Shown here piece by piece: positions 1 through 8,603 of a stretch of DNA of 64,000 nt (positions are counted from its first letter, which is position 1; every line of letters starts with the position of its first letter). Below the pieces are notes generated by a model. It had not been told where the DNA came from. It saw only the letters and a program-made list of their open reading frames with translations, and searched no databases. The position numbers and the translations under genes are program-made. The DNA comes from Hyphomicrobiales bacterium (lineage in GTDB: Bacteria; Pseudomonadota; Alphaproteobacteria; Rhizobiales; Rhizobiaceae): contig UCEZ01000021.1 in NCBI GenBank assembly GCA_900471525.1, positions 1-64,000 on the forward strand, in the 5' to 3' direction.

Positions 1-17
1 CTCCCCCTCAAGGGGAG
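1..17. repeat. Short inverted repeat at window edge
   Basis: CTCCCC and GGGGAG flank a 5-base loop, forming a compact hairpin at the very edge. Short GC-rich palindromes of this look are common between rhizobial genes. Only part of any larger element is visible, so it could equally be the terminator of a gene lying outside the window. Confidence 0.35.
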
Positions 18-112
18 GGTGAAAGAACGCTTCCCGGCTATCGGTTACGATAGATTGACAGCGGGCCGAGCGGCGGCTGCAGCGCAAGAAACTGACGATA
101 CCTGGCAGAGGC

Positions 113-1159
113 CTACGCCACCGACCGCAACCGCCGGCCGCGGCCGGCAAACGCGCCGCGCGGAACGCCAGCAAGGTTCGAGAGAAACTGCCGGGCGCAT
201 TCGCTCCAGCTGAATGTCAGCGCCTTTTGCCGCGCCTCTTCCCGGGATAATGCCAGTGCATCGAGCGCTGCTTGCCTCAGGTCGGTGGACAGGACACCGC
301 CACCGTCTCCCAGGATGTCGTTAGGCGCGGTCACCGGAAAGGCGGCAACCGGACAGCCGCTCGCCAGCGCCTCCAGAATGACATTGCCGAAGGTGTCGAC
401 CCGGCTCGGGAAGACGAAGACATCCGCCGAGGCGTAGATCGCTGCCAGTTCCGTTCCCAGCCGCCGCCCGAGAAAATGCACGTCCGGATATCGTTGCCGC
501 AACAGGGCGAGATCGGGGCCGTCGCCGACGACGACCTTGCTGCCGGGCAGGTCGAGATCGAGGAAGGCCGGAAGGTTCTTTTCGACCGCCACCCGTCCGA
601 CATTGAGGAAGATCGGGCGGGGCAAGGACAGGTTCTGGCGGCGCGCCGGATCGAAGAGAACGGTGTCGACGCCGCGCGTCCATCGCTTGATGTTGTGAAA
701 GCCGCGCGCCGCCATTTCCGTGCCGAGCGAGGCGGTCGCGACCATCATGCCGTTGCCGGAATTGTGGAACTGGCGCAGCCACCAGTAGCTCCAGTCTTCC
801 GGAATGGGCAGTCGCGCGCTGACGAATTCCGGAAAACGGGTGTGGTAGCTCGTCGTGAACGGCAGCCCCCTGCGCAGACAGATGCCGCGCGCCACGAGAC
901 CGAGAGGCCCCTCCGTGGCGATATGAATATAATCCGGCGCCAGCGCATCGATCTCGTTTGCCACCTGCCGCCGGGTTGGAAGTGCCAGCCGGATATCGGA
1001 ATAGAAGGGCAGAGGAACGGTGGTGAACCGATCCGGCGTCAGGAAATCGATGGCGATCCCCTGTTCCTTCAGCGATCGCGCAAGTTCATCGAGCGTGCGG
1101 ACAACGCCGTTGACCTGTGGATGCCAGGCATCGGTGACAACGAGAACGGTTTTTTCCAT
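113..1159 (-). CDS. Glycosyltransferase family 4 protein
   Basis: A 348-residue GT-B glycosyltransferase that probably moves a hexose from a nucleotide sugar to a lipid or surface glycan. The N-terminal acceptor domain opens with VTDAWHPQVNGVVRTL (residues 8-23), typical of the MgtA/SqdX-like branch of GT4. The donor domain carries GRVAVEK (188-194) and PSRVDTFGNVILEAL (251-265), which includes the E-x7-E type motif. The open frame extends upstream to 1252, but the ATG at 1159 (MEKTVLVV) is preferred because homologues begin there and the extra 31 residues look non-coding. It stands alone with its 3' end at the window edge. Donor and acceptor cannot be read from sequence. Confidence 0.85.
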   Translation of the reverse strand: MEKTVLVVTDAWHPQVNGVVRTLDELARSLKEQGIAIDFLTPDRFTTVPLPFYSDIRLALPTRRQVANEIDALAPDYIHIATEGPLGLVARGICLRRGLPFTTSYHTRFPEFVSARLPIPEDWSYWWLRQFHNSGNGMMVATASLGTEMAARGFHNIKRWTRGVDTVLFDPARRQNLSLPRPIFLNVGRVAVEKNLPAFLDLDLPGSKVVVGDGPDLALLRQRYPDVHFLGRRLGTELAAIYASADVFVFPSRVDTFGNVILEALASGCPVAAFPVTAPNDILGDGGGVLSTDLRQAALDALALSREEARQKALTFSWSECARQFLSNLAGVPRGAFAGRGRRLRSVA

Positions 1160-1349
1160 AGTGGCCCCTGGACGCGCGGCTCCACCAGATACGGCGGAGC
1201 ACCGGCTGACGGTCGAATCAACTGGCGGCTGCCAATATCTCTCCTTTGACACGGGCGGATGACATTCAGATGATTGGCACTTGTGGACTCCCGGCTATCG
1301 ACGGCCTGTAAGTCCGGGCGCAGCCAGCCACGCCCGGACAATGACCGGC

Positions 1350-1697
1350 CTAAGTTGCGCTCAACGCAGGCAGGACAAGGTCGCCGACTTCGTAGATGTG
1401 AAACTCGCTTTTCGACACGGCATCCAGCGCCTTGAACTTTTCGGCAAAAACCGGGTCGGAGAAAAACTCGTCGACATTGCCGGCGCCTTGAATTGCCTCG
1501 ATGTTCACGACGGTTTTGCCGTCCGTGCTTTTTGACAGGGTGCTCCAGAGAAAGCCTGCTTTGCGTTCGGCCACATAGTGCACGACATCCTGAATGATTC
1601 GGAACGCTTCCTCCTGTTTGCCGGGATGGGCATGGATGACATTGACGACGAAGACGGTCGGCTGGGGAGCAAGTTGAAATTCGGCATTGTGGGGCAT
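1350..1697 (-). CDS. Antibiotic biosynthesis monooxygenase (ABM) domain protein
   Basis: A 115-residue single-domain protein of the dimeric alpha/beta-barrel (ABM) fold. The diagnostic pattern is VFVVNVIHAHPGKQEEAFRI near residues 15-34, where a small protein starts with a beta strand followed by a helix that counts fusions or exchanges in the family. Members include quinol monooxygenases and many uncharacterised proteins, so the reaction is unknown. It is divergent from the LysR gene at 1823 across about 125 bp, the classic layout of a LysR regulator and its target, so regulation by that protein is a reasonable inference. Confidence 0.7.
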   Translation of the reverse strand: MPHNAEFQLAPQPTVFVVNVIHAHPGKQEEAFRIIQDVVHYVAERKAGFLWSTLSKSTDGKTVVNIEAIQGAGNVDEFFSDPVFAEKFKALDAVSKSEFHIYEVGDLVLPALSAT

Positions 1698-1822
1698 GTT
1701 ATCTCCAATAAAATCTGGCGGAAAATACCGCCGGGACGAAATCTAGATCGTCGCAATGCCGGAAAAAACGGGTTATGGCTCCGTTGATAGCGGACACAGA
1801 CGTCCGCAGCGGAACACCTCCT

Positions 1823-2710
1823 ATGGAAAATATCGGTTCCCTCAACGTGTTCATGGTCGCGGCGGAAACGCGCAGTTTTGCAAGGGCAGGCGAGGCCCTC
1901 GGCATCTCGTCATCGGCCGTCGGCAAGGCAATGGTCCGTCTGGAGAAAAGGCTCGGCGTGCGCCTGTTTCACCGCAGCACGCGCAGCATCGCCATCACGG
2001 CGGAGGGCACCATGTTCCTCGAACGCTGCCGCCGGATTTTTTCCGAGATAGAAGCGGCCGAGCAGGAATTGTCGCAAACCCTTGCCGCGCCGCGCGGACG
2101 CCTTCGCGTCAGCCTGCCGCTCGCCGGGATGCTCTTCATGCCGGCGATCACAAAGTTCATGCACGCATTCCCCGACGTTTCCATCGACCTTGATTTCACG
2201 GATCGTCTGGTGGATGTGATCGAAGAGGGTTTTGATGCTGTGGTTCGAACGGGAGACATCACCGACAGTCGGCTGATGATGCGGACTTTGGGAAAATTCT
2301 CTCATCGCGTCGTCGGATCGAAAGAATATTTCGCCCGCTTCGGAATTCCGAAAAAACCGCAGGACCTATCTGCCCATACCTGTCTTCACCACAAATACCC
2401 ATCATCGGGAAAGCTCGAACGCTGGCCTCTGAGACATGATCCACGTGAGGGGAAACTGGAGCTGCCCGTATCATCGATGGCAAGCACGCTTGAGCCACTG
2501 GTCAGCATGGCAGAGCAAGGGCTTGGCCTTGCCTGCTTGCCGCTGTTCACGATCCACGATCAGATCGCCGATGGAAAACTTGTCCCGGTTCTGGCCGATC
2601 ATATCGAGGATGTTGGCGAATTTCGCATTCTGTGGCCATCCAGCCGGCATCTATCTCCGAAAATACAGGCGTTCGTTAAGTTCATGAGCGAAAATCTGTT
2701 TCGTACATGA
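1823..2710 (+). CDS. LysR-family transcriptional regulator
   Basis: A 295-residue LTTR. The N-terminal winged helix-turn-helix runs over the first 60 residues (LNVFMVAAETRSFARAGEAL, then SSSAVGKAMVRLEKRLG), followed by the linker LFHRSTRSIAITAEG and a periplasmic-binding-protein-like effector domain to the C terminus. The ATG at 1823 is preferred over the upstream ATG at 1775 because LTTRs begin a few residues before the helix-turn-helix. It belongs to the CrgA/AaeR-like branch by look (IDLDFTDRLVDVIEEGFDAVVRTG). The likely target is the divergent ABM-domain gene. The effector is unknown. Confidence 0.88.
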   Translation: MENIGSLNVFMVAAETRSFARAGEALGISSSAVGKAMVRLEKRLGVRLFHRSTRSIAITAEGTMFLERCRRIFSEIEAAEQELSQTLAAPRGRLRVSLPLAGMLFMPAITKFMHAFPDVSIDLDFTDRLVDVIEEGFDAVVRTGDITDSRLMMRTLGKFSHRVVGSKEYFARFGIPKKPQDLSAHTCLHHKYPSSGKLERWPLRHDPREGKLELPVSSMASTLEPLVSMAEQGLGLACLPLFTIHDQIADGKLVPVLADHIEDVGEFRILWPSSRHLSPKIQAFVKFMSENLFRT

Positions 2711-2759
2711 TGTACCCTGGGACGTGCGGCTGGACGGTCATCGGGTTCCGCGTGATCCG

Positions 2760-3041
2760 TCACCGGCCGATCAGCGCCACCTGCTCGCGGCCACGTCCGC
2801 TCGAGGCCGCGACGATCGCCAGCACGGAGCCGTCGAGGGAGCGCACATGCACCTTCAGCGACCTGTAATCGGCATCGCGACCGATCCTGTCGGCGATTCT
2901 CTGGCCGTAATAGACAGCGGATCCTTCATCGAAATGATCGACGCCGTCTTCATCGACGACCTGTTCGTCGCCGAAGTGCAAATCGAAGAAATAGTGTTCC
3001 ACGCCGATGCCCCGAACCCTTGCGTCGCCGGAGATTTCCAC
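2760..3041 (-). CDS. Small DUF6894-like protein
   Basis: A 93-residue acidic protein from a GTG start. The segment EHYFFDLHFGDEQVVDEDGVDHFDEGSA resembles the start of DUF6894 proteins (YFF-h-DG motif, a conserved 'D-x-x-G' and a 'hDxxGxhL' strand near the C terminus, here VRSLDGSVLAIV). These are short rhizobial proteins of unknown function. The family assignment is by eye and tentative. It lies downstream of the XRE gene on the same strand, but a perfect 14-bp inverted repeat at 3081-3115 separates them, so it may not be in the same transcript. Confidence 0.5.
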   Translation of the reverse strand: MEISGDARVRGIGVEHYFFDLHFGDEQVVDEDGVDHFDEGSAVYYGQRIADRIGRDADYRSLKVHVRSLDGSVLAIVAASSGRGREQVALIGR

Positions 3042-3080
3042 GGCTTGAGGACGCGTTGTCAGGGATAGCGGATTGTGTCC

Positions 3081-3115
3081 GAATACAGGCTGAATTGTGC
3101 GTTCAGCCTGTATTC
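3081..3115. terminator. Perfect 14-bp inverted repeat
   Basis: GAATACAGGCTGAA (3081-3094) and its exact reverse complement (3102-3115) enclose a 7-base loop. It sits just after the XRE gene on the minus strand. There is no T-run, so it may be a Rho-assisted terminator, an mRNA-end stabiliser or a protein-binding palindrome. Confidence 0.55.
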
Positions 3116-3136
3116 ATCGTGCGGGCGTCGGTGTTG

Positions 3137-3370
3137 TCAATTTCCTGGCAGCGTGGCGGAAGGGAGGATTTGCCGATATTCGAGAATGTCGCCCGGCTGG
3201 CATTCAAGGACGTCGCAGATCTTTTCCAGCGTTTCAAACCGAATCCCCTTCACCTTGCCGGATTTCAACAGGGAGATGTTCTGCTCGGTGATACCGATAC
3301 GCTCGGAAAGCTCCTTGGAGCGCATTTTTCGCTTGGCAAGCATCACGTCAAGATTGACGGTTATAGGCAT
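3137..3370 (-). CDS. XRE/YozG-type helix-turn-helix regulator
   Basis: A 77-residue DNA-binding protein consisting almost only of a Cro/C1-type helix-turn-helix: KRKMRSKELSERIGITEQNISLLKSGKVKGIRFETLEKICDVL. The ending 'CDVLECQPGDILEY' is diagnostic of the short YozG-like branch. These genes are regularly coupled to a DUF2975 membrane protein, and here the DUF2975 gene ends 2 bp upstream, so the two are one transcription unit. It probably binds the AT-rich palindrome in front of the operon, but this is inferred. Confidence 0.85.
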   Translation of the reverse strand: MPITVNLDVMLAKRKMRSKELSERIGITEQNISLLKSGKVKGIRFETLEKICDVLECQPGDILEYRQILPSATLPGN

Positions 3371-3372
3371 TT

Positions 3373-3939
3373 CTAAACAAAGCTCCGGTTTTCCGCGTCG
3401 ATATCGGCAGCGAGCCGAATGACATGGCCCATCACCAGAAGCAGGACGGATACCAGCAGGAGAAACACCTCGCTGGTCCCGAAAACAACCAACACGACCT
3501 TTTGGCCGGGCGGGTTACCAAGGGTGACGATCAGTACTGCAAGAGTGCGCGACATCACCATGCTGGCAGCACCGATCAAGGCAGCAAAGCCGGCCTTTCG
3601 CAACAACCCGCCGCTTTTCGCGGAAAAGACATCTCCCCGTTCGAACCCGTCGAACAGGTGCCAGACTGCGGATAGACCGGAAAATGCGATCCAGAGATTG
3701 ACGGCGCCGAGCAGCATCAGGGCTGTCACCGCAATGCGCGACAACGTCATCGGAATTTCCTCCGCCATGTTCGCTTTGACGAGGTCGGCAAAGGCTGGCT
3801 GATCGAAGGACAGTAGCCACAGCACATAGATCACAGCAAAGGCAATGCCCCCCGCGAGAACGAGAACAAGACGCTTCATCAGCCTGCTCAGGCTTTGGAT
3901 GGTCTGCGAGGGATGCTGGCCCATGATCGAAACTTTCAT
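3373..3939 (-). CDS. DUF2975 family membrane protein
   Basis: A 188-residue integral membrane protein with four hydrophobic segments at about residues 22-45, 67-88, 112-135 and 148-172. The layout and the 'LFDGFERGDVFSAKSG' loop between segments 2 and 3 match DUF2975, in which the loop motif 'F..G..F....A..L' is conserved. Function is unknown. It is co-transcribed with the small XRE regulator downstream (2-bp gap), a pairing conserved in many bacteria. ATG at 3939 is used; an internal ATG at 3924 is also possible. Confidence 0.8.
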   Translation of the reverse strand: MKVSIMGQHPSQTIQSLSRLMKRLVLVLAGGIAFAVIYVLWLLSFDQPAFADLVKANMAEEIPMTLSRIAVTALMLLGAVNLWIAFSGLSAVWHLFDGFERGDVFSAKSGGLLRKAGFAALIGAASMVMSRTLAVLIVTLGNPPGQKVVLVVFGTSEVFLLLVSVLLLVMGHVIRLAADIDAENRSFV

Positions 3940-3998
3940 GTTTACTATATAAAAATTATTGTATAACGATAATTATATCTCGTCAATCTGTATATAGG
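3940..3998. promoter_or_regulatory. AT-rich divergent promoter with palindrome
   Basis: The 59 bases between the DUF2975 gene and the lipoprotein gene are unusually AT-rich for this genome. They contain AATTAT (3954-3959) and ATAATT (3969-3974), inverted halves separated by 9 bases. This is a candidate operator for the XRE regulator encoded in the leftward operon. Confidence 0.4.
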
Positions 3999-4658
3999 AT
4001 GCAACCAGCCATGCCCTTTCTGCTACGGAATGCCTCCTGTGTCGTTGCTGTGGCGGCGCTGCTTGCCGCCTGCACCACATTCTCGCCGTCCGCCCTTGTA
4101 AAGTTTTCCCGCTTCGATCCCCTCGAGTTCGATCCAGGTGCACTGCGCCTGGCTCTGATCTTGCCGGAGCCGCTTGTTTTGAAAAAAGGCGACGTATCGC
4201 TGGCCATGGGCTGGCAGGCCACCGGAGGTCCCCAGCATTATCTCGGCAACTTCAATCTCGACCTTTTATCAGGAAACGCGGCAGTTATTGCTTTGAATGG
4301 AGAGGTAAAAGCGGGCCAAAAAGTCGTGTTACTGACGATGAGTGTCGCTGATGCCCAACAAATGCGGGAACTGCAGGGGCAAATTGGCAGCGCGAAAAGA
4401 GCGGGCCTGAAGGGCAAGGGGCACATCTCCATGAGTTTTGACGGCGGCTGCTGGAATGGCGTGGCATCGCCAAGCAAACAAGGCCTGCCGGTTGCCGCAT
4501 GGCTTCAGGCGAGTTCAGCAGACACATATTTTCCGGTGCTTGGTGCCGTCGATCTGAAAGACATACTGAAAGACCAGGGCATTGATGCACTGCCCACCTG
4601 CCAGGCTGCGAGCCACAATGGCGCCCTGCGTCCGGCCGCAGGGCGTTTCCCCTCGTGA
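3999..4658 (+). CDS. Predicted lipoprotein
   Basis: A 219-residue protein with a lipoprotein signal peptide: a hydrophobic stretch ending in the lipobox LLAAC (Cys25), so it should be lipidated and exported. The rest is soluble and has no family I recognise; it looks like a conserved rhizobial envelope protein of about 195 mature residues. Either ATG (3999 or 4011) fits the signal peptide. A hairpin (GCCCTGCG at 4623-4630 with CGCAGGGC at 4637-4644) lies in the last codons and may act in 3' end formation with the facing pgi gene. Confidence 0.7.
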   Translation: MQPAMPFLLRNASCVVAVAALLAACTTFSPSALVKFSRFDPLEFDPGALRLALILPEPLVLKKGDVSLAMGWQATGGPQHYLGNFNLDLLSGNAAVIALNGEVKAGQKVVLLTMSVADAQQMRELQGQIGSAKRAGLKGKGHISMSFDGGCWNGVASPSKQGLPVAAWLQASSADTYFPVLGAVDLKDILKDQGIDALPTCQAASHNGALRPAAGRFPS

Positions 4659-4749
4659 CAGCCTATGCTCGTCATTCGCGTATTGAAACGAACGCCAGAA
4701 ACTGGTGCGAAAGTTTCTGGTTCCGCGATGCGCGCAAGCTGCGATGGAT

Positions 4750-6375
4750 TTATGTCGCCGCCTTCAACAAGGCAGCAACCAGCCCCGCGGTCGATGAATC
4801 ATGGCCAGCAGCACTTTCCTTGCCTTCCACCACCGGCAGCAGGCCCGTCGCCAGTTCCTTGCCGAGTTCGACGCCCCACTGGTCGAAGGAGTTGATGTTG
4901 AACAGGGCGCCTTCGACGAAGACGCGGTGTTCGTAGAGCGCGATCAGGCGGCCAAAGGTGAAGGGGGTCATCTGGTCGTAGACGAAAGTCAGCGACGGAC
5001 GGTTGCCGGTGAAGACGCGGTGGGGCGCGATGCGATCGATGAAGGCTGCATCCTGGCCCTTGGCGGCCATCTGCGCCTTGGCTTCCTCGAGCGTGCGGCC
5101 CTTCATCAGCGCTTCCGACTGGGCCAGGCAATTGGCCATCAGCAGCTGATGCTGGTGGCGCAGCTTAGGCTCGTGGCCGTTGGCCGCGATCATGAACTCT
5201 GCCGGGATGATGCTCGTGCCCTGATGGATCAGCTGGTAGAAGGCATGCTGGCCATTGGTACCGGGTTCGCCCCAGACGACCGGGCCGGAATTGCCTTCGA
5301 CCGGCGTTCCGTCGAGCGTCACGCCCTTGCCGTTCGATTCCATGTCGAGCTGCTGCAGATAGGCCGGGAAGCGCGACAGGCGCTGGTCGTAGGGAAGGAT
5401 GGCGCGGGTGGTGTAGCCGAGCACGTTGCGGTGATAAAAGCCGAGCAGGCCAAGCAGCATCGGAATGTTTTCGCGCAACGGGGCGGTGCGGAAATGATTG
5501 TCGATGGCATGCGCGCCGGCCAGAAATTCGCCGAAATTCTCTTTGCCGATGGCAATCATCAGCGGCAGGCCGATGGCCGACCAGATCGAATAGCGACCGC
5601 CGACCCAGTCCCAGAAACCGAAAATGCGGTCGCTGTCGATGCCGAACGCGGCGACCTTGTCGAGCGCTGTCGAGACCGCGCAGAAATGGTTGCCGACGGC
5701 CTTTTCGCTGAGCTTTTCGGCGATGAAGGCGCGGGCGGTCGCGGCATTCGTCATCGTCTCGATGGTGGTGAAGGTCTTGGACGCAACGATGAACAGCGAT
5801 GTTTCGGCGTCGAGTAGCTTCAGCGTATCAGCGATGTGCGCGCCGTCGATGTTGGAGACGAAATGCAGGCGCGGGCCGTTATGATCAGGCGCCAAAGCCA
5901 GCGTCGCCATGACCGGGCCAAGGTCGGACCCGCCGATGCCGATGTTGATGACGTCGGTGATCTTCTTGCCGGTGGCGCCTTTCAATGCGCCGGAGCGGAT
6001 GCCGTCGGAAAAGACGCCCATGGCCGCCAGCACGGCGTTGACATCAGGCATCACATCCTTGCCGTCGACCAGCACGGGCGTGTTGGAGCGGTTGCGCAGT
6101 GCGGTGTGCAGAACGGCACGGCCTTCGGTGATGTTGATGATATCGCCGGCAAACATTGCATCGCGCTTTTCGGCGACCTTTGCAGCCTTGGCGATTGACT
6201 CCAGCCCGTCCAGCACCCTGTCGTTGACAGCGCATTTCGAATAATCGAACAGCATATCGTCGAGCGTCACGCTGTATTTGGCAAAACGCTTGGGATCACT
6301 GGCGAAAGCAGCCCGGATGTCTGTTGCGTTGGTGTCGGAAACGGTGGATTTCAGCTGTTCGACAAGCGCGCTCAT
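4750..6375 (-). CDS. pgi: Glucose-6-phosphate isomerase
   Basis: A 541-residue enzyme interconverting glucose 6-phosphate and fructose 6-phosphate in the cytosol. Length matches the long bacterial PGI class. Both family signatures are present: [14 protein letters not shown] (256-269) and [13 protein letters not shown] near the C terminus, with the substrate-phosphate loop GIGGSDLGP (146-154). It faces the lipoprotein gene and lies downstream of fadD on the same strand, with 124 bp between them, so it probably has its own promoter. Fructose 6-phosphate is also the entry to UDP-GlcNAc and thus to the amino-sugar pathways of the island further on. Confidence 0.97.
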   Translation of the reverse strand: MSALVEQLKSTVSDTNATDIRAAFASDPKRFAKYSVTLDDMLFDYSKCAVNDRVLDGLESIAKAAKVAEKRDAMFAGDIINITEGRAVLHTALRNRSNTPVLVDGKDVMPDVNAVLAAMGVFSDGIRSGALKGATGKKITDVINIGIGGSDLGPVMATLALAPDHNGPRLHFVSNIDGAHIADTLKLLDAETSLFIVASKTFTTIETMTNAATARAFIAEKLSEKAVGNHFCAVSTALDKVAAFGIDSDRIFGFWDWVGGRYSIWSAIGLPLMIAIGKENFGEFLAGAHAIDNHFRTAPLRENIPMLLGLLGFYHRNVLGYTTRAILPYDQRLSRFPAYLQQLDMESNGKGVTLDGTPVEGNSGPVVWGEPGTNGQHAFYQLIHQGTSIIPAEFMIAANGHEPKLRHQHQLLMANCLAQSEALMKGRTLEEAKAQMAAKGQDAAFIDRIAPHRVFTGNRPSLTFVYDQMTPFTFGRLIALYEHRVFVEGALFNINSFDQWGVELGKELATGLLPVVEGKESAAGHDSSTAGLVAALLKAAT

Positions 6376-6439
6376 GGCAGGGTTCCTTGCATTGCGGAAG
6401 GGTTGCGATAGCTAGTCGCTTTGCCCGCCGCAAATCAAG

Positions 6440-6482
6440 CCTGTCCTGCCGCAAACGGCAAAAAAGCCGTTCGCGTTTTTTG
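6440..6482. terminator. Hairpin between fadD and pgi
   Basis: AACGGC and GCCGTT enclose a run of six A (T on the minus strand), and six T follow on the plus strand after CGCG. The pairing would form a short stem-loop after fadD. Its orientation as a terminator is ambiguous because the T-run lies on the plus strand. Confidence 0.35.
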
Positions 6483-6499
6483 ATCGAGGTAGTGTCTTC

Positions 6500-8200
6500 T
6501 TAGCTGCGCAGATCCTTGCGCAGGATCTTGCCGACATTCGATTTCGGCAGTTCGGTGCGGAACTCGACGAATTTCGGCCGCTTGTAGTTGGTGAGGTTTG
6601 CCGCGCAATGCGCCTTGACGTCGGCCTCGGTGAGATTCGGGTCCTTCTTGACGACGAACAGCTTTACGGCTTCTCCGGAATGCACATCGGGTACGCCGAT
6701 GGCCGCACATTCGAGGATGCCTGCAAGCGTCATCGCCACTTCCTCGATCTCGTTGGGGAAGACGTTGAAACCGGAAACAAGGATCATGTCCTTCTTCCGG
6801 TCGACGATCTTGACGAGCCCCTCCGGGTTCATGAAGCCGATGTCGCCCGAGCGGAAGAAGCCATCGGCGGAAATGGCCTTGGCGGTTTCATCCGGCCTTT
6901 GCCAATAGCCGGCCATCACCTGGGGGCCACGGATGCAGATTTCGCCGATATCGCCGAGCGGCAGGGTATTACCGTCTTCGTCGCGAATCTCGACGTCGGT
7001 TGAGGGAAGCGGCAGGCCGATCGTGCCGGTGAACTCCATGCCGTCGAGCCTGTTGGCGGTGGCGACCGGCGAGGTTTCCGAAAGACCGTAGCCTTCCTTG
7101 ATGGCGCAGCCTGTCATCGCCTCCCAGCGTTCGGCGACCGGCCGCTGCACGGCCATGCCGCCGCCGAAGGTCAACGCGAGATCGGAGAAATCGAGCTTCT
7201 GGAAATCGGCATTGTTCATCAACGCGTTGAACAGCGTGTTGAGGCCGGGGAAGATGTTGACCTTGTACTTTGCCAGTTCCTTGACGAAGGCGGGAATATC
7301 GCGCGGATTGGGAATGAGGATGTTTTCCCCGCCGGTGCTGAGCCCCATCAGCGAATTCACCGTTAGCGCGAAGATATGATAGAGCGGCAGGGCGCAGAGA
7401 AAGACCAGGCGATCGGGACGCTTCTTGTTCAGGAACGCCGTTTCGAGCCAGAGCCCCATCTGGGCCATGTTCGAGAGAAGATTGGAATGGGTGAGCGTCG
7501 CGCCCTTGGAAACGCCGGTCGTGCCGCCGGTATATTGCAGGAAGGCGACATCGCCAGGCTTGACGTCCACAGGCTTGAGCGTCGCGCCGGCACCCTTGGC
7601 CAAGACGGACTTGAAGGACAGATGTCCCGGCAGCGACCATGTGGGCACCAGTTTCTTGACCTTGCGCACGACGATGTTGACGATCAGGCCCTTGAGGCCG
7701 AGAAGGTCACCCATGGTTGCGACGACGATGTGCTTCAGCTCGGTGCGCGCAGCCACCTGCTCGACGGTATGCGCAAAATTTTCCAGTACGAAGATCGCCT
7801 TGGCACCCGCATCTTTCAGCTGGTGCTCGAGTTCGCGCGGCGTATAGAGCGGGTTGACGTTCACGACAGTGTAGCCAGCCCGCAGGATACCGAAGACGAT
7901 CACCGGGTTTTGCAAGATGTTCGGCATCATCACAGCGACGCGGTCGCCCTTGGCAAGGCCCGTCGATTGCAGCCAGGCACCGATCTTCCTGCTCTGCGCG
8001 TCGAGATCGCCGAAGGTCAGCGTCTTGCCCATGCAGGTAAAGGCGGCACGTGAAGCGTATTTCTTGCAGGACTGTGCGAAGAGATCGCCGATCGAGTTGT
8101 AGGGCGGGGGAGATATTTCAGCCGGCATTCCCGGCGGATAGGATTGTAGCCAGGGCTTGTCCGCCTGGGGTCCGGGCGTCTGTATCATGGTGTCCGGCAT
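6500..8200 (-). CDS. fadD: Long-chain fatty acid-CoA ligase
   Basis: A 566-residue AMP-forming acyl-CoA synthetase that activates imported fatty acids for beta-oxidation. The ATP-binding signature is LQYTGGTTGVSKGATLTH (221-238); the adenylate motif is GYGLSETSP; the C-terminal catalytic lysine lies in LPKSNVGKILRKDLR. Length and the N-terminal PWLQSYPPGMPAEI segment match FadD of alphaproteobacteria. The start ATG at 8200 is preceded by GGGAGAGAGACG. A near-perfect palindrome TTGACGTAAACGTCAA lies about 200 bp upstream and may be an operator for a fatty-acid or branched-chain catabolic regulator. Confidence 0.95.
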   Translation of the reverse strand: MPDTMIQTPGPQADKPWLQSYPPGMPAEISPPPYNSIGDLFAQSCKKYASRAAFTCMGKTLTFGDLDAQSRKIGAWLQSTGLAKGDRVAVMMPNILQNPVIVFGILRAGYTVVNVNPLYTPRELEHQLKDAGAKAIFVLENFAHTVEQVAARTELKHIVVATMGDLLGLKGLIVNIVVRKVKKLVPTWSLPGHLSFKSVLAKGAGATLKPVDVKPGDVAFLQYTGGTTGVSKGATLTHSNLLSNMAQMGLWLETAFLNKKRPDRLVFLCALPLYHIFALTVNSLMGLSTGGENILIPNPRDIPAFVKELAKYKVNIFPGLNTLFNALMNNADFQKLDFSDLALTFGGGMAVQRPVAERWEAMTGCAIKEGYGLSETSPVATANRLDGMEFTGTIGLPLPSTDVEIRDEDGNTLPLGDIGEICIRGPQVMAGYWQRPDETAKAISADGFFRSGDIGFMNPEGLVKIVDRKKDMILVSGFNVFPNEIEEVAMTLAGILECAAIGVPDVHSGEAVKLFVVKKDPNLTEADVKAHCAANLTNYKRPKFVEFRTELPKSNVGKILRKDLRS

Positions 8201-8603
8201 CGTCTCTCTCCCTCAAGCATCTGTCGCCGCGCCGCAAGCCAGATGCGCAACGTCTCTCCCTTTTCCATGCGCAACCCTGTCCGAAAATGTCTCCGGTAAG
8301 CGTTCTGCGCATGAGCGAAAAATCCCTCCAGATTCTCGCTTGATCAAGATGAAGCTTTTGTTGCGCCCCATCAAGCGCATTTCGGATTATATAACCTTGA
8401 CGTAAACGTCAATAAGCGGGTGATTGATTGGGGCCGTATAGCCAGATTTTGCGGCATGCCGGCGCAGCAATATCTTTGCGAGCAGGCGCAAAAAAGGTAT
8501 ATTGCGTTGCAACAACGCCAAGGCTTTCCTCCCGTTTCCGCCTCGGCTTTCCATTTCAGAACCAAAATCCTTTGGGCCCATCGGGCTCCAGACAGGCTTT
8601 CCC
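8201..8603. other. Intergenic region fadD/MFS with palindromic operator
   Basis: No gene is supported in these 400 bases between divergent fadD and the MFS gene. The main structure is the 16-base palindrome at 8397-8412. Promoters for both genes must lie here but no convincing -35/-10 pair stands out. Confidence 0.5.
8397..8412. promoter_or_regulatory. Palindromic operator candidate
   Basis: TTGACGTAAACGTCAA is a perfect 16-base palindrome. The core CGTAAACGT recurs upstream of the nitronate monooxygenase gene (14745-14760, 12 of 16 bases shared). The pattern resembles sites reported for MerR/TetR-type regulators of fatty-acid and branched-chain acyl-CoA degradation (LiuR/FadR-type), which fits its place upstream of fadD. 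Confidence 0.5.

Noticed and set aside
272..1249. A 325-codon plus-strand frame opposite the first glycosyltransferase
   Set aside because: Composition is typical of an antisense shadow; the minus frame carries GT4 motifs.
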